DNA of 64,000 nucleotides from Amorphoplanes friuliensis DSM 7358. Lineage in GTDB: Bacteria; Actinomycetota; Actinomycetes; Mycobacteriales; Micromonosporaceae. The stretch covers positions 4,378,001 through 4,442,000 of the forward strand of contig NC_022657.1 in the NCBI RefSeq assembly GCF_000494755.1, read 5' to 3'. Shown here piece by piece: positions 40,408 to 47,870 of this stretch. A program made the translations under genes and the position numbers. How positions within the stretch are numbered: position 1 is the first letter of the stretch; every line of letters starts with the position of its first letter. The notes beneath the pieces were generated by a model. The model searched no databases. It saw nothing but the letters and a program-made list of their open reading frames with translations, and was not told the origin of the DNA.

Positions 40408-40863
40408 TCAGCCGGGTGCAGCTCCGAGGTTACCGAGCATCCTGCGGAGAACTCTCAGCGCGGCGGCGTACTCGTCGTCGGTGATGCCCTCGTGGAGTTC
40501 GGCCCGCAGGCCGGTGAGCAGAAGCTTGATGCGGCCCTGCGCTTCCCGGCCGGCGTCGGTGAGCTGCAGGCGGCCGTCGATGCCGGAGCCGAGCCAGCCC
40601 CGGTGGAGCAGCTGGTCGATCGCGCGCGGGATGTCGTCCGGGCCGTCCGCGACACCGGCGAGCTGGGTGACGACGTCCTCGCGGGTGGGTTCGCCGGCGG
40701 CCACCCGGGTCAGCGTCCACCAGTGCGGCTGGGTGACGTCGATGGTGGCCAGGGTGTCGCGGAGGCGCCTGACCACAGCCTGATGGGTGACGCCGGTCCA
40801 GTAGCCGACGGGCTGGGCGGCCAGGACGTCGTCGGTGGCGCCAGGGTCGGCGGTGGCAGTCAT
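40408..40863 (-). CDS. MarR-like winged-helix protein
   Basis: A 151-residue protein with a winged-helix-like pattern. PVGYWTGVTHQAVVRRLRDTLATIDVTQPHWWTLTRV is the N-terminal helical part, and a wing resembling DGRLQLTDAGREAQGRI follows. It matches the MarR-like family found in actinobacteria, related to those that sit beside DinB-like proteins, but no partner is adjacent. The upstream SCO5389-family gene reads in the same direction across about 100 bases. Confidence 0.75.
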   Translation of the reverse strand: MTATADPGATDDVLAAQPVGYWTGVTHQAVVRRLRDTLATIDVTQPHWWTLTRVAAGEPTREDVVTQLAGVADGPDDIPRAIDQLLHRGWLGSGIDGRLQLTDAGREAQGRIKLLLTGLRAELHEGITDDEYAAALRVLRRMLGNLGAAPG

Positions 40864-40964
40864 GTGTCGTCAACTCTTTCCGCGATGAGCGGTTGGTGCG
40901 GACGACACCAGCATCGCGGGGGTGCGGGGACGGGCGGGCCGGGGACCGGCCCGCCCGTGCGCCG

Positions 40965-41354
40965 TCAGCAGTTGCGAAGTTCGGGGGACTGGTTGAGGAG
41001 CTGGCCGCGCGGGGAGACGAAGGCCTGGTAGCGGTCGCCGCCGACGGCGTCGAAGCGGAACGCCGCGACCCGGTGGCAGTTCTGGAAGGCCAGTTTGGCG
41101 CCGAAGTGGCGTTCGAGACCGCCGCGGATCGAGTCGCTGGCCAGGGCGCGCAGGAGCTGGCCACGCTCCACGTCGGACGGCGGCGGGATCTCGTGGTCGG
41201 CGAACTCGCCACCGGCCTCGAGGTCGGCCATCACCTTGCTGACGACGTCCCAGGCGTAGGGCAGTGAGGTGCGGACGCAGTCGACGAACTCGGCGTCCGG
41301 GACCTCGCCGCGTTCGGCGACGGCGAGCAGGTCGGGGGAGACGGTGAGCGACAT
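40965..41354 (-). CDS. SCO5389-family protein
   Basis: A 129-residue protein I recognise as the SCO5389 family of Streptomyces and relatives. MSLTVSPDLLAVAERGEVPDAEFVDCVRTSLPYAW at the N terminus and RGQLLNQSPELRNC at the C terminus are its conserved ends. It is soluble, with three Cys, one at the C terminus, and no known function. Its promoter region contains a Fur/Zur-like half-palindrome overlapping a -10-like TACAAT, so metal-responsive expression is possible. Confidence 0.88.
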   Translation of the reverse strand: MSLTVSPDLLAVAERGEVPDAEFVDCVRTSLPYAWDVVSKVMADLEAGGEFADHEIPPPSDVERGQLLRALASDSIRGGLERHFGAKLAFQNCHRVAAFRFDAVGGDRYQAFVSPRGQLLNQSPELRNC

Positions 41355-41417
41355 GGTGAACCCTTCCGGAGAACGGGGATGTCACCGGCCGGAGTGCCGG
41401 CGACAGGGTCCATCTTG

Positions 41418-41438
41418 TTGGGAACGGTTTTCATTGTA
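41418..41438. promoter_or_regulatory. Possible Fur/Zur-family box with -10 (SCO5389-family gene)
   Basis: TTGGGAAC-G-GTTTTCAT at 41418-41434 has one half identical to the Zur-box half ATGAAAAC (as its complement) and the other matching five of eight positions. On the minus strand TACAAT (41438-41433) is a good -10 element, about 80 bases upstream of the SCO5389-family start. The site would overlap the transcription start, where a Fur-family repressor would act. Confidence 0.35.
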
Positions 41439-41488
41439 AAGAGCGCCGCGCCGACGTCACCTGTCCGGGTCTCGGCCATGATGGGACG

Positions 41489-41842
41489 GTGTTTCTCCGA
41501 GAGCCCGAGCACCTCACCGAGACCCGGGCCGCCTGGGATGCGTTCGCGGGCCGGTACGCCGAACGGTTCCGCGACGAGTTCGCGGCGAAGGTCTGGGACC
41601 GCGCGCTGCTGAGCGGCTGGGCCGAACTGGCCGGCGGCGTCGTCGCGCTGGCGTTCCAGGTCGGTGACGAGACGCTGGTCCGCGAGAACATCACCTTCCG
41701 GCGGCGCCGGCCCGAGCACGTCGCCGGCCTGCTCACCGCGGCGGGCCTGACGATGGTGCTGACGTCGGTACGCGAGCCGTCGGTCCACCCGGGACTGACC
41801 GAGGCAGTCCCGCAGGCCTACTTGGTCGCCCGCCGCCCGTGA
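41489..41842 (+). pseudogene. Class I SAM methyltransferase remnant with internal deletion
   Basis: A 117-residue frame begins REPEHLTETRAAWDAFAGRYAERF, typical of SAM methyltransferases that read ...AYDAVAERYAE. It then jumps to VVALAFQVGDETLVRENITFRRRRPEHVAGLLTAAGL and ends VPQAYLVARRP, which is the C-terminal half of the same family. The middle of about 120 residues, including the SAM-binding GxGxG motif, is missing without a frame break. It cannot bind SAM as it stands and is probably a decayed gene, although expression of a short protein is not excluded. The start is GTG 41489; Zur-like sequence lies upstream. Confidence 0.75.
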
Positions 41843-41849
41843 GGGGCGT

Positions 41850-42716
41850 TCACCAGGTGCGGCCCTCGCTGAGCAGCGTGTCCTGGACCAGCTCGACGTG
41901 GCTGCCGGCACCGGCCGCCGACCGCCGGATCAGGAAGACGGTGTTGATGGGCGGGTCCTCGGGATCGTGGAGCAGCTCGAGTGCCCCGGACGCCAGTTCG
42001 GCGGCGCACAGGTAGCGCGGGAGCACCGACCAGCCCGCACCGGCGGTCACCGCGGCCAGGACGCCGCGCAGGTCGGGGATCACGACCGCCGGGCTTTTGG
42101 TCAGGCGGCGGCCGAAAACGTGCCGCCAGTACCGGCGCACGATCGGGATGTCCTCCGCGTACGCGATCAGAGGCGCCCGCTCGGGGTCCAGCGGGCCCGC
42201 CGCGACCAGCACGAACTCCTCGTCGTGCAGCGGTGTGGCAAGAAGCGTGCGGCCACGCGGTCGTACGGGGGAGAGCAGCAGGTCGAACCGGCCCAGCTGC
42301 AGGCCCTCGATCAGGTCGTCGGCCAGGCCGGCGGTGATACGCAACCGGACACCCCGGCCGATCAGCGGGGCCAGCGCGGGCACGGCCCTGACGGCGAGCA
42401 ACTCGGCGGGACCGGCCAGGTGGACCGGCTCGGGTGGCAGCCGCAGGTCCGACGGCGTGAGCGCGCGCGCCAGGGCGTCGAGGGGGCCGGCGACCCGGGC
42501 CGCCAGCTCGTCGGCGACCGCGGTCGGGTGCACACCGCGCGGCACCCGTTCGAACAGCTGGCGCCCGGACTGCTGCTCCAGCGCCTGGATCTGACTGGTG
42601 ACCGTCGACTGCGACAGGCCGACCTCGCGGGCTCCCGCGGTCATGGAACCGGCCCGGTAGACGGCCAGGAACGTGCGGAGCTGATCCAGCCCGGCATCGG
42701 AGAATCGATCGGCCAT
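41850..42716 (-). CDS. LysR family transcriptional regulator
   Basis: A 288-residue regulator. The winged-helix N terminus has LRTFLAVYRAGSMTAGAREVGLSQSTVTSQIQALEQQSGRQLFERVPRG; the substrate-binding domain follows with DLLLSPVRPRG and AAVTAGAGWSVLPRYL. It is divergent from the PfpI-like gene at 42791, which is its probable target. The start is ATG 42716; the much longer open frame upstream has no similarity to LysR proteins. Confidence 0.9.
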   Translation of the reverse strand: MADRFSDAGLDQLRTFLAVYRAGSMTAGAREVGLSQSTVTSQIQALEQQSGRQLFERVPRGVHPTAVADELAARVAGPLDALARALTPSDLRLPPEPVHLAGPAELLAVRAVPALAPLIGRGVRLRITAGLADDLIEGLQLGRFDLLLSPVRPRGRTLLATPLHDEEFVLVAAGPLDPERAPLIAYAEDIPIVRRYWRHVFGRRLTKSPAVVIPDLRGVLAAVTAGAGWSVLPRYLCAAELASGALELLHDPEDPPINTVFLIRRSAAGAGSHVELVQDTLLSEGRTW

Positions 42717-42790
42717 ACCGATGATTCTATTGGCGGGCCGATGGGCATCCGACCTACGGTTACCCGGCAGGCCGACACAAGGAGCAGACG

Positions 42791-43429
42791 ATGGCCAAGA
42801 TCTTGTTCGTGATGAGCGCCGCCGACCACTGGACGCTCGCCGACGGCACACAGCACCCGACCGGGTTCTGGGCGGAGGAGTTCGCCGTTCCCTACCAGGC
42901 GCTGATCGAGGCGGGGCACACCGTCGAGGTGGCGACCCCCGGCGGGGTGGCGCCGACGGTGGACAAGGGCAGCCTGAACGGCGAGGAGGCACCCGTCGTG
43001 CCGGAGCCGGTCCGCCTGGAGGACGTCGACCTCGACGCGTACGCCGCGGTGTTCTATCCCGGCGGTCACGCCCCGATGGAGGACCTCTCGCACGACGGTG
43101 ACTCGGCGGCACTGGTCGGGAAGGCGCTGGCGACCGGCAAGCCCCTGGCCCTGGTCTGCCACGGCGTTGCCGCACTCCTGCCGGTCACCCCGGAGCTGCT
43201 CGCCGGTCGGCGGGTCACCGGCTTCAGCAACATCGAGGAGAGTCAGGCCGGGCTGGCGTCGAAGGCGCCGTTCCTGATCGAGGACCGGCTGGTCGCCCTC
43301 GGCACCGGCTACACCGCGGCCGAGCCGTTCCAGCCGCACGTGGTCGTCGACGGCACCCTCATCACCGGCCAGAACCCGTCCTCGTCCGCGGGGGTCGCCG
43401 CCGAGCTGCTCAAAAGCGTGTTGGAGTGA
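42791..43429 (+). CDS. DJ-1/PfpI family protein (type 1 glutamine amidotransferase-like, Hsp31-like)
   Basis: A 212-residue protein. The active-site Cys is in LALVCHGVAALL, the acid/His region in FYPGGHAPMEDL, and the start MAKILFVMSAADHWTLADGTQHPTGFWAEEF matches the Hsp31/DJ-1 subgroup, which acts as a glyoxalase III or chaperone-like hydrolase. AAGGAG at 42779-42784 is an ideal ribosome site. It is divergent from a LysR gene that probably responds to electrophile or oxidative stress. Confidence 0.9.
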   Translation: MAKILFVMSAADHWTLADGTQHPTGFWAEEFAVPYQALIEAGHTVEVATPGGVAPTVDKGSLNGEEAPVVPEPVRLEDVDLDAYAAVFYPGGHAPMEDLSHDGDSAALVGKALATGKPLALVCHGVAALLPVTPELLAGRRVTGFSNIEESQAGLASKAPFLIEDRLVALGTGYTAAEPFQPHVVVDGTLITGQNPSSSAGVAAELLKSVLE

Positions 43430-44338
43430 TCACGCCCGGGCGCTGAGCAGTGCCCAGCTGCGCCGGTCGCCCCAGATCGAGTACGGGTCCAGGTAGGGCC
43501 GGATCAGGGTGACGAGCTCGGTGTCGCCGGCGCCGTGGAGCTGATCCTGGGCGATCTTGCGGACGGTCCCGGCGAGGATGTCCGCGAGCTGGATGCGCGG
43601 TTCGTCCTCGGCGGCGGCCAGGCGCAGACCTTCGAGGCGCAGGGGCGCGGCGAGCAGCCGCCGGATCCGGGCGACGCGCTCCTCCGGGAGTGTCGTCTGC
43701 CGGTCGTGGAGGATCGACACGGGTGTGCCGTCGGCGCCCCAGCGGCCGACGGCCCGGACGACCGCGGGGATCAGCGGGTCCAGCACCGACAGGGCGGGAT
43801 CGTCGCGCAGCCTGACGCGGAAGGCCTCGGCCCGCGACCGGCCGCCGAGCTCACCGGCGAGGCGGTAGAACGTCTCGACGGGCCCCTGGACGTCGTGCCG
43901 GTCCTTGCCGCGCAGGAGGTTGTTGGCCGCGACGAGATAGTCGTGGCCGGGCCGGCCGGCGAACAGCTCCGCGGACAGCCGCCGGGCCGGGCCGTCGCCG
44001 GACAGCCCGGCCCCGGCCGGATCGGCGACCAGGACGTCGGTGAGCTTGCCGAGGACGTAGTAGACCTTGTCGATCAGGTAGACGTGCGCCCGCCGGAACA
44101 GCGGGCTGGACGGCCCGAGCAGCCAGACAAGCACCGGCCGGTGTTTCTCCCGCAGCAGGTGCGTGGCCTTGTACTGCGTGGCGGGCGAGCGGATCCGGTC
44201 ACGCAGCTCGGTCAGGCAGGCCCGCGCGGCCTCGGCGCCGAGGCGCACGCCCGCGTGCGCAAACACGTCGGTGGTCGTGCCGATGAGCTTCTCGCCCTCG
44301 TACCCGGACTCGTCGCACGTGATCTCCAGGGCGTCCAC
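43430..44338 (-). CDS. DUF3800 domain protein
   Basis: A 302-residue protein of the DUF3800 family. The N terminus ALEITCDESGYEGEKLIG is the hallmark; later conserved acids include EDEPRIQLADILAG. The family has an RNase H-like predicted fold and is common near phages and defence loci, with no demonstrated role. I chose GTG 44338 because a -10-like CATAAT (44350-44345) ends six bases upstream, giving a leaderless mRNA; an ATG at 44374 would add twelve residues. It lies downstream of the GntR gene on the same strand. Confidence 0.82.
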   Translation of the reverse strand: MDALEITCDESGYEGEKLIGTTTDVFAHAGVRLGAEAARACLTELRDRIRSPATQYKATHLLREKHRPVLVWLLGPSSPLFRRAHVYLIDKVYYVLGKLTDVLVADPAGAGLSGDGPARRLSAELFAGRPGHDYLVAANNLLRGKDRHDVQGPVETFYRLAGELGGRSRAEAFRVRLRDDPALSVLDPLIPAVVRAVGRWGADGTPVSILHDRQTTLPEERVARIRRLLAAPLRLEGLRLAAAEDEPRIQLADILAGTVRKIAQDQLHGAGDTELVTLIRPYLDPYSIWGDRRSWALLSARA

Positions 44339-44344
44339 AAGAGA

Positions 44345-44350
44345 ATTATG
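44345..44350 (-). promoter_or_regulatory. -10 box of DUF3800 gene
   Basis: CATAAT on the minus strand stands six bases before the GTG at 44338, with no ribosome site between. This fits a leaderless transcript separate from the upstream GntR gene. Confidence 0.45.
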
Positions 44351-44419
44351 GCGTGAAATAAGCCCACGGAACATCGCGGTGCGGCGGCCGGTCGGCCCTG
44401 CGCGCCGGGCGGTCCGCCG

Positions 44420-45157
44420 TCAGGACGCCGACGTCCACTGCATCGACAGACCGGTTGCCGCGCGCTCGGTGCGGACCTCCATGACCGTGCCGAGGATGGT
44501 GGCGCGGTCGACCACGATCGGCTGGTCGTCGAGGCCGTAGGTGATGCGGTCGGAGACGAACACCGGCGTGCCCGCACCCTGGCGCAGCAGGTCGGCGACC
44601 GGCGCGGTGAGGACCTCCGGACGCAGCACTTCGGACGCGCGGTGGACCACCACACCGTGCTCGGCGATCGCGGCGTACAGGGAGGTGCCGCTCAGGTCGG
44701 TGTCGCGGAGCTCGTCGCCGACCGGGGACCGCACCCAGGAGAGCTGGTGGACGGCCGGGCGGCCCGCCAGGAGCCGCAGTCGTTCCAGGCGCAGCACCCG
44801 GCCCGGGCCGAGCTGCGCCGCCACCCACGCGGGCGGCCGGCGCAGCGTCTGGCCCAGGATCTCGGTGCTGACCGTACGGCCCTGCGCGCGCAGATCCTCG
44901 GCCAGCCCGCGCAGTGAGTCGAGCCGGTAGGTCGCCTTCGGCGAGGCCACGAACGTGCCGCGGCCCGGCTGCTGGGAGAGCAGGCCGTCGTCCTCGAGCT
45001 GCCGCAGGGCCTGGCGCAGGGTCACCAGTGTGACGCCGTACGCGGCGCTGAGCTCTTTCTGCGGCGGCAGCGCGGATCCCGGCGGCAGCTCACCGCTGCG
45101 GATCTTCGCGGTCAGGTCAGCCGCGATGACCTGATACTTCGGCGTGCGGCGTTCCAG
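44420..45157 (-). CDS. GntR family regulator, HutC/UbiC-associated type
   Basis: A protein of about 245 residues. The winged helix near residues 5-70 has YQVIAADLTAKIRSGELPPGSALPPQKELSAAYGVTLVTLRQALRQLEDDGLLSQQPGRGTFVASP; a UTRA ligand-binding domain follows (VLRLERLRLL, SLYAAI, VFVSDRITYGLDDQPIVV). The start is unclear. The frame has no ATG, GTG or TTG between the winged helix and position 45268; a CTG at 45157 fits the family N terminus, while ATG 45268 would add 37 residues inside trpA. It overlaps the trpA 3' end and reads in the same direction, so it probably belongs to the trpB-trpA transcript. Confidence 0.82.
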   Translation of the reverse strand: MERRTPKYQVIAADLTAKIRSGELPPGSALPPQKELSAAYGVTLVTLRQALRQLEDDGLLSQQPGRGTFVASPKATYRLDSLRGLAEDLRAQGRTVSTEILGQTLRRPPAWVAAQLGPGRVLRLERLRLLAGRPAVHQLSWVRSPVGDELRDTDLSGTSLYAAIAEHGVVVHRASEVLRPEVLTAPVADLLRQGAGTPVFVSDRITYGLDDQPIVVDRATILGTVMEVRTERAATGLSMQWTSAS

Positions 45158-45914
45158 GAGACACCCCCAGGTCGAGTGCGGCGCGGAGCTCCGCGACCGC
45201 CCGGCCGAGGTCGGCGGGCGTGGCTCCGTCGAGAACCCTACGCATGAGCGCCGCGCCGACGACGGCACCGTCCCCGGCGCGTCCCGCCTCGGCGGCCTGC
45301 TCCGGCGTGGAGATCCCGAAACCGAGCAGCACGGGCCGGTCGGTGACGGCCTTGACCCGGGCCGCCAAGGTCGCGGCCGAGGCGGCCAGGGTCTCGCGCT
45401 CGCCGGTCGTGCCCATGACGCTGATCGCGTAGACGAACCCGCGGCTGCGCTCGCAGATCTCCCGGAGCCGGTCGCCGGGTGTCGACGGGGCGACCAGCAG
45501 CACGAGGTCGACGCCGGCGGCGGCCGCCTCGGCCTCGAGGACCGCGGACTCGTCCAGCGGCAGGTCGGGCACGATCAGACCGGACACGCCTGCCGCGGCC
45601 AGCCGGGCGATGCCGTGACGCAGTACCAGGTTGGCGTAGGTCATCACGATGATCGGCACCCGCAGCGTGGTCCGGCTCAGGTCGTCGAGGATCGACTCGG
45701 GGGTGACGCCCCGGGCGAGGGCACGGTCGGACGCCTGCTGGATGGTGACCCCGTCGAGCATCGGGTCGGAGAACGGCAGCCCGACCTCGATGGCGTCGGC
45801 GCCCGCCTCCTGACAGGCGACCAGGTAGTCGGTCCAGTCCGCGGTGATGCCGCCGGTCACGTAGGGCACGAGCAGCGGCCGCCCGGCCGTCCGCAGGTGG
45901 GTCTCGAGGGTCAT
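45117..45914 (-). CDS. trpA: Tryptophan synthase alpha chain
   Basis: A 265-residue TIM-barrel enzyme that cleaves indole-3-glycerol phosphate to indole. The catalytic acids are Glu43 in AIEVGLPFSDP and Asp54 in MLDG, eleven residues apart as in the canonical enzyme. LIVPDLPLDE, YAISVMGTTGERE and VLLGFGISTPEQA are characteristic. The C terminus extends about 20 residues past the normal end and overlaps the GntR gene by 41 bases. The ATG overlaps the trpB stop by four bases. Confidence 0.95.
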   Translation of the reverse strand: MTLETHLRTAGRPLLVPYVTGGITADWTDYLVACQEAGADAIEVGLPFSDPMLDGVTIQQASDRALARGVTPESILDDLSRTTLRVPIIVMTYANLVLRHGIARLAAAGVSGLIVPDLPLDESAVLEAEAAAAGVDLVLLVAPSTPGDRLREICERSRGFVYAISVMGTTGERETLAASAATLAARVKAVTDRPVLLGFGISTPEQAAEAGRAGDGAVVGAALMRRVLDGATPADLGRAVAELRAALDLGVSPGTPHAEVSGHRG

Positions 45915-47065
45915 CGCAGGCCTTCCATGAGCTGGGACATGTCCTTGTCGCCGCGACCCGAGAGGGTGAGCAGCACGGTCGAGCCGGTCGGCAGGACCGG
46001 GGTGCCGGCCTCGCGGAGCACCCACGCCACCGCGTGGGCGGACTCGAGGGCGCAGATGATGCCCTCGCGCTCGGCGAGGTGGCGGACCGCGCGGACCACC
46101 TCGGCGTCGGTGACGGTCCGGTATTCCGCCCGGCCCGAGGTGCCGAGGTGGGCATGCTCGGGACCGACACCGGGGTAGTCCAGACCGGCGGCGATCGACT
46201 CGGCCTCGGCGATCTGACCGTGGGAGTCCTGCAGCACCATCGAGCGCGACCCGTGGACGACACCCGGCGAACCCGAGGACATCGCCGCGCCGCCGGCCGC
46301 CTCGACGCCGACCAGGCGGGCCCGCGTGTCGAGATAACCGGCGAAGGTGCCGGCGGCGTTCGAGCCGCCCCCGACGCAGGCGACCACGACGTCGGGGTCG
46401 GGGCACTGCTCGCGCGCCTCGTCCCCGATCACCCGCTGCAGTTCCCGGACCATCCACGGGTACGGGTGAGGACCGGCCACCGATCCGAGACAGAAGTGGG
46501 CGTCCTCGACGGCCGAGACCCAGTGACGCATGGCCTCGCTCGTGGCGTCCTTGAGGGTGCGGCTGCCGCTGGTCACCGGGACCACCTCGGCGCCGAGCAT
46601 GTGCATGCGGAAGACGTTGAGCTGCTGGCGTTCGATGTCACGCTCACCCATGAAAACGGTGGCGCGCAGGCCGAACAGTGCGGCGGCGGTCGCGGTGGCC
46701 ACGCCGTGCTGACCGGCGCCGGTCTCCGCGATCAGGCGGGTCTTGCCCATGCGACTGGCCAGCAGCGCCTGACCCAGCACGTTATTGATCTTGTGGGAGC
46801 CCGTGTGGGTGAGATCCTCGCGCTTGAGCAGCAGCGTGATACCGAGCTCGGCGGAGAGGTTGCGGGCCGCGGTCACCGGGGTGGGGCGTCCGGCGTACGT
46901 GGTGCGGTAGTGGTCCAGCTCGGAGCGGAACGCCGGGTCGGCCCACGCCTCCCGGAACGCCGCCTCGAGGGCGAGACAGGCCGGGATCAGCGACTCCGGG
47001 ACGTACCGGCCGCCGAATTCCCCGAACCGTCCGGCGGTGGTGGGCTCGTGCGTGGTCACGGTCAT
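45911..47065 (-). CDS. trpB: Tryptophan synthase beta chain
   Basis: A 384-residue PLP enzyme making tryptophan from indole and serine. Lys92 in HTGSHKINN is the PLP lysine, and GGGSNAAG binds the phosphate. GAGQHGVATATAAALFG, GVGPEHAHLG and the end SGRGDKDMSQLMEGL are typical of TrpB1, the form paired with TrpA. It is not next to trpC or other pathway genes, so this is an isolated trpBA with its own GntR-like operators upstream. Confidence 0.96.
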   Translation of the reverse strand: MTVTTHEPTTAGRFGEFGGRYVPESLIPACLALEAAFREAWADPAFRSELDHYRTTYAGRPTPVTAARNLSAELGITLLLKREDLTHTGSHKINNVLGQALLASRMGKTRLIAETGAGQHGVATATAAALFGLRATVFMGERDIERQQLNVFRMHMLGAEVVPVTSGSRTLKDATSEAMRHWVSAVEDAHFCLGSVAGPHPYPWMVRELQRVIGDEAREQCPDPDVVVACVGGGSNAAGTFAGYLDTRARLVGVEAAGGAAMSSGSPGVVHGSRSMVLQDSHGQIAEAESIAAGLDYPGVGPEHAHLGTSGRAEYRTVTDAEVVRAVRHLAEREGIICALESAHAVAWVLREAGTPVLPTGSTVLLTLSGRGDKDMSQLMEGLR

Positions 47066-47076
47066 GGCGCCTCCAA

Positions 47077-47130
47077 AGTTCTATAACTCTTGGACGAGTG
47101 TGTCATAACCGCGGCAAGAGTTCTAGAACT
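47077..47130. promoter_or_regulatory. Paired GntR-like operators between trpB and the sulfotransferase gene
   Basis: AGTTCTATAACT at 47077-47088 and the perfect palindrome AGTTCTAGAACT at 47119-47130 are 42 bases apart, four helical turns. Both contain the GTnnTAnnAC core bound by HutC-type GntR proteins such as DasR-like regulators, and a gene for such a protein follows trpA. They lie in the 88-base gap between trpB (ATG 47065) and the divergent Stf0 gene (ATG 47154). Confidence 0.7.
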
Positions 47131-47153
47131 GTGGTGAGGGCAATAATGCAGGG

Positions 47154-47861
47154 ATGATCGACTCGTACTTCGTCTGCGCGACGCCGCGTACCGGGAGCTC
47201 GTTGCTGATCGGCCTGCTGGGGTCGACCGGTGTCGCCGGGCATCCCGAGTCCTACTTCCGCGACCCCGACCAGGAAATGTGGGCCGAACGCTGGGGGATA
47301 CCCGGGGCCGGCTACCCGGAGTTCGCCCAGGCGGCGAAGCGGGCGGGCACCACGGGCAACGGCGTCTTCGGCGCGAAACTGATGTGGGGCACCACCACCG
47401 AGCTGGTCCAGAAGCTGGCTCCCGGCCGGGCCGGCGACGATCGTGGCGTGCTGGAGGAGACCTTCGGCGACCTGCGCTTCGTCCACCTGCGTCGCGAGGA
47501 CACCCTGGCCCAGGCCGTCTCCTGGCTGCGGGCCGAGCAGACCCAGATCTGGTACGCCGGTGACAACGGCGACGCCGCGCACACACCGGTCTACGACGAG
47601 GACCGGATCACGGGGTTGCTGAGCACGATCGACGAGCACAACGCCGCCTGGCGGGCCTGGTTCGCCGAGTACGCGCTCACGCCGTACGAGATCACCTATG
47701 AACGACTGACCGCGGACCTGGCCGGGACCACCCGCGACGTCCTGGGTTTTCTCGGTCTGGAGCTGCCACCGGGCGGTGCGATCACGCCGCGGCACCGCCG
47801 CCAGGCGGACCGGATCAACGACGAGTGGGTCACGCGGTACCGCCGGAGCACCGCCTTGTAA
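47154..47861 (+). CDS. Stf0-type sulfotransferase
   Basis: A 235-residue PAPS-dependent sulfotransferase of the Stf0 family, which in mycobacteria sulfates trehalose at the first step of sulfolipid synthesis. The PAPS 5'-phosphate loop is CATPRTGSSLL, and the Arg/Asp-rich segment VHLRREDTLAQAVSWLRAEQT matches the family dimer and substrate region. No sulfolipid or PAPS genes are adjacent, so the acceptor may be different. A GntR-like palindrome lies 24 bases upstream of its start. Confidence 0.9.
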   Translation: MIDSYFVCATPRTGSSLLIGLLGSTGVAGHPESYFRDPDQEMWAERWGIPGAGYPEFAQAAKRAGTTGNGVFGAKLMWGTTTELVQKLAPGRAGDDRGVLEETFGDLRFVHLRREDTLAQAVSWLRAEQTQIWYAGDNGDAAHTPVYDEDRITGLLSTIDEHNAAWRAWFAEYALTPYEITYERLTADLAGTTRDVLGFLGLELPPGGAITPRHRRQADRINDEWVTRYRRSTAL

Positions 47862-47870
47862 TCTCCCGCG

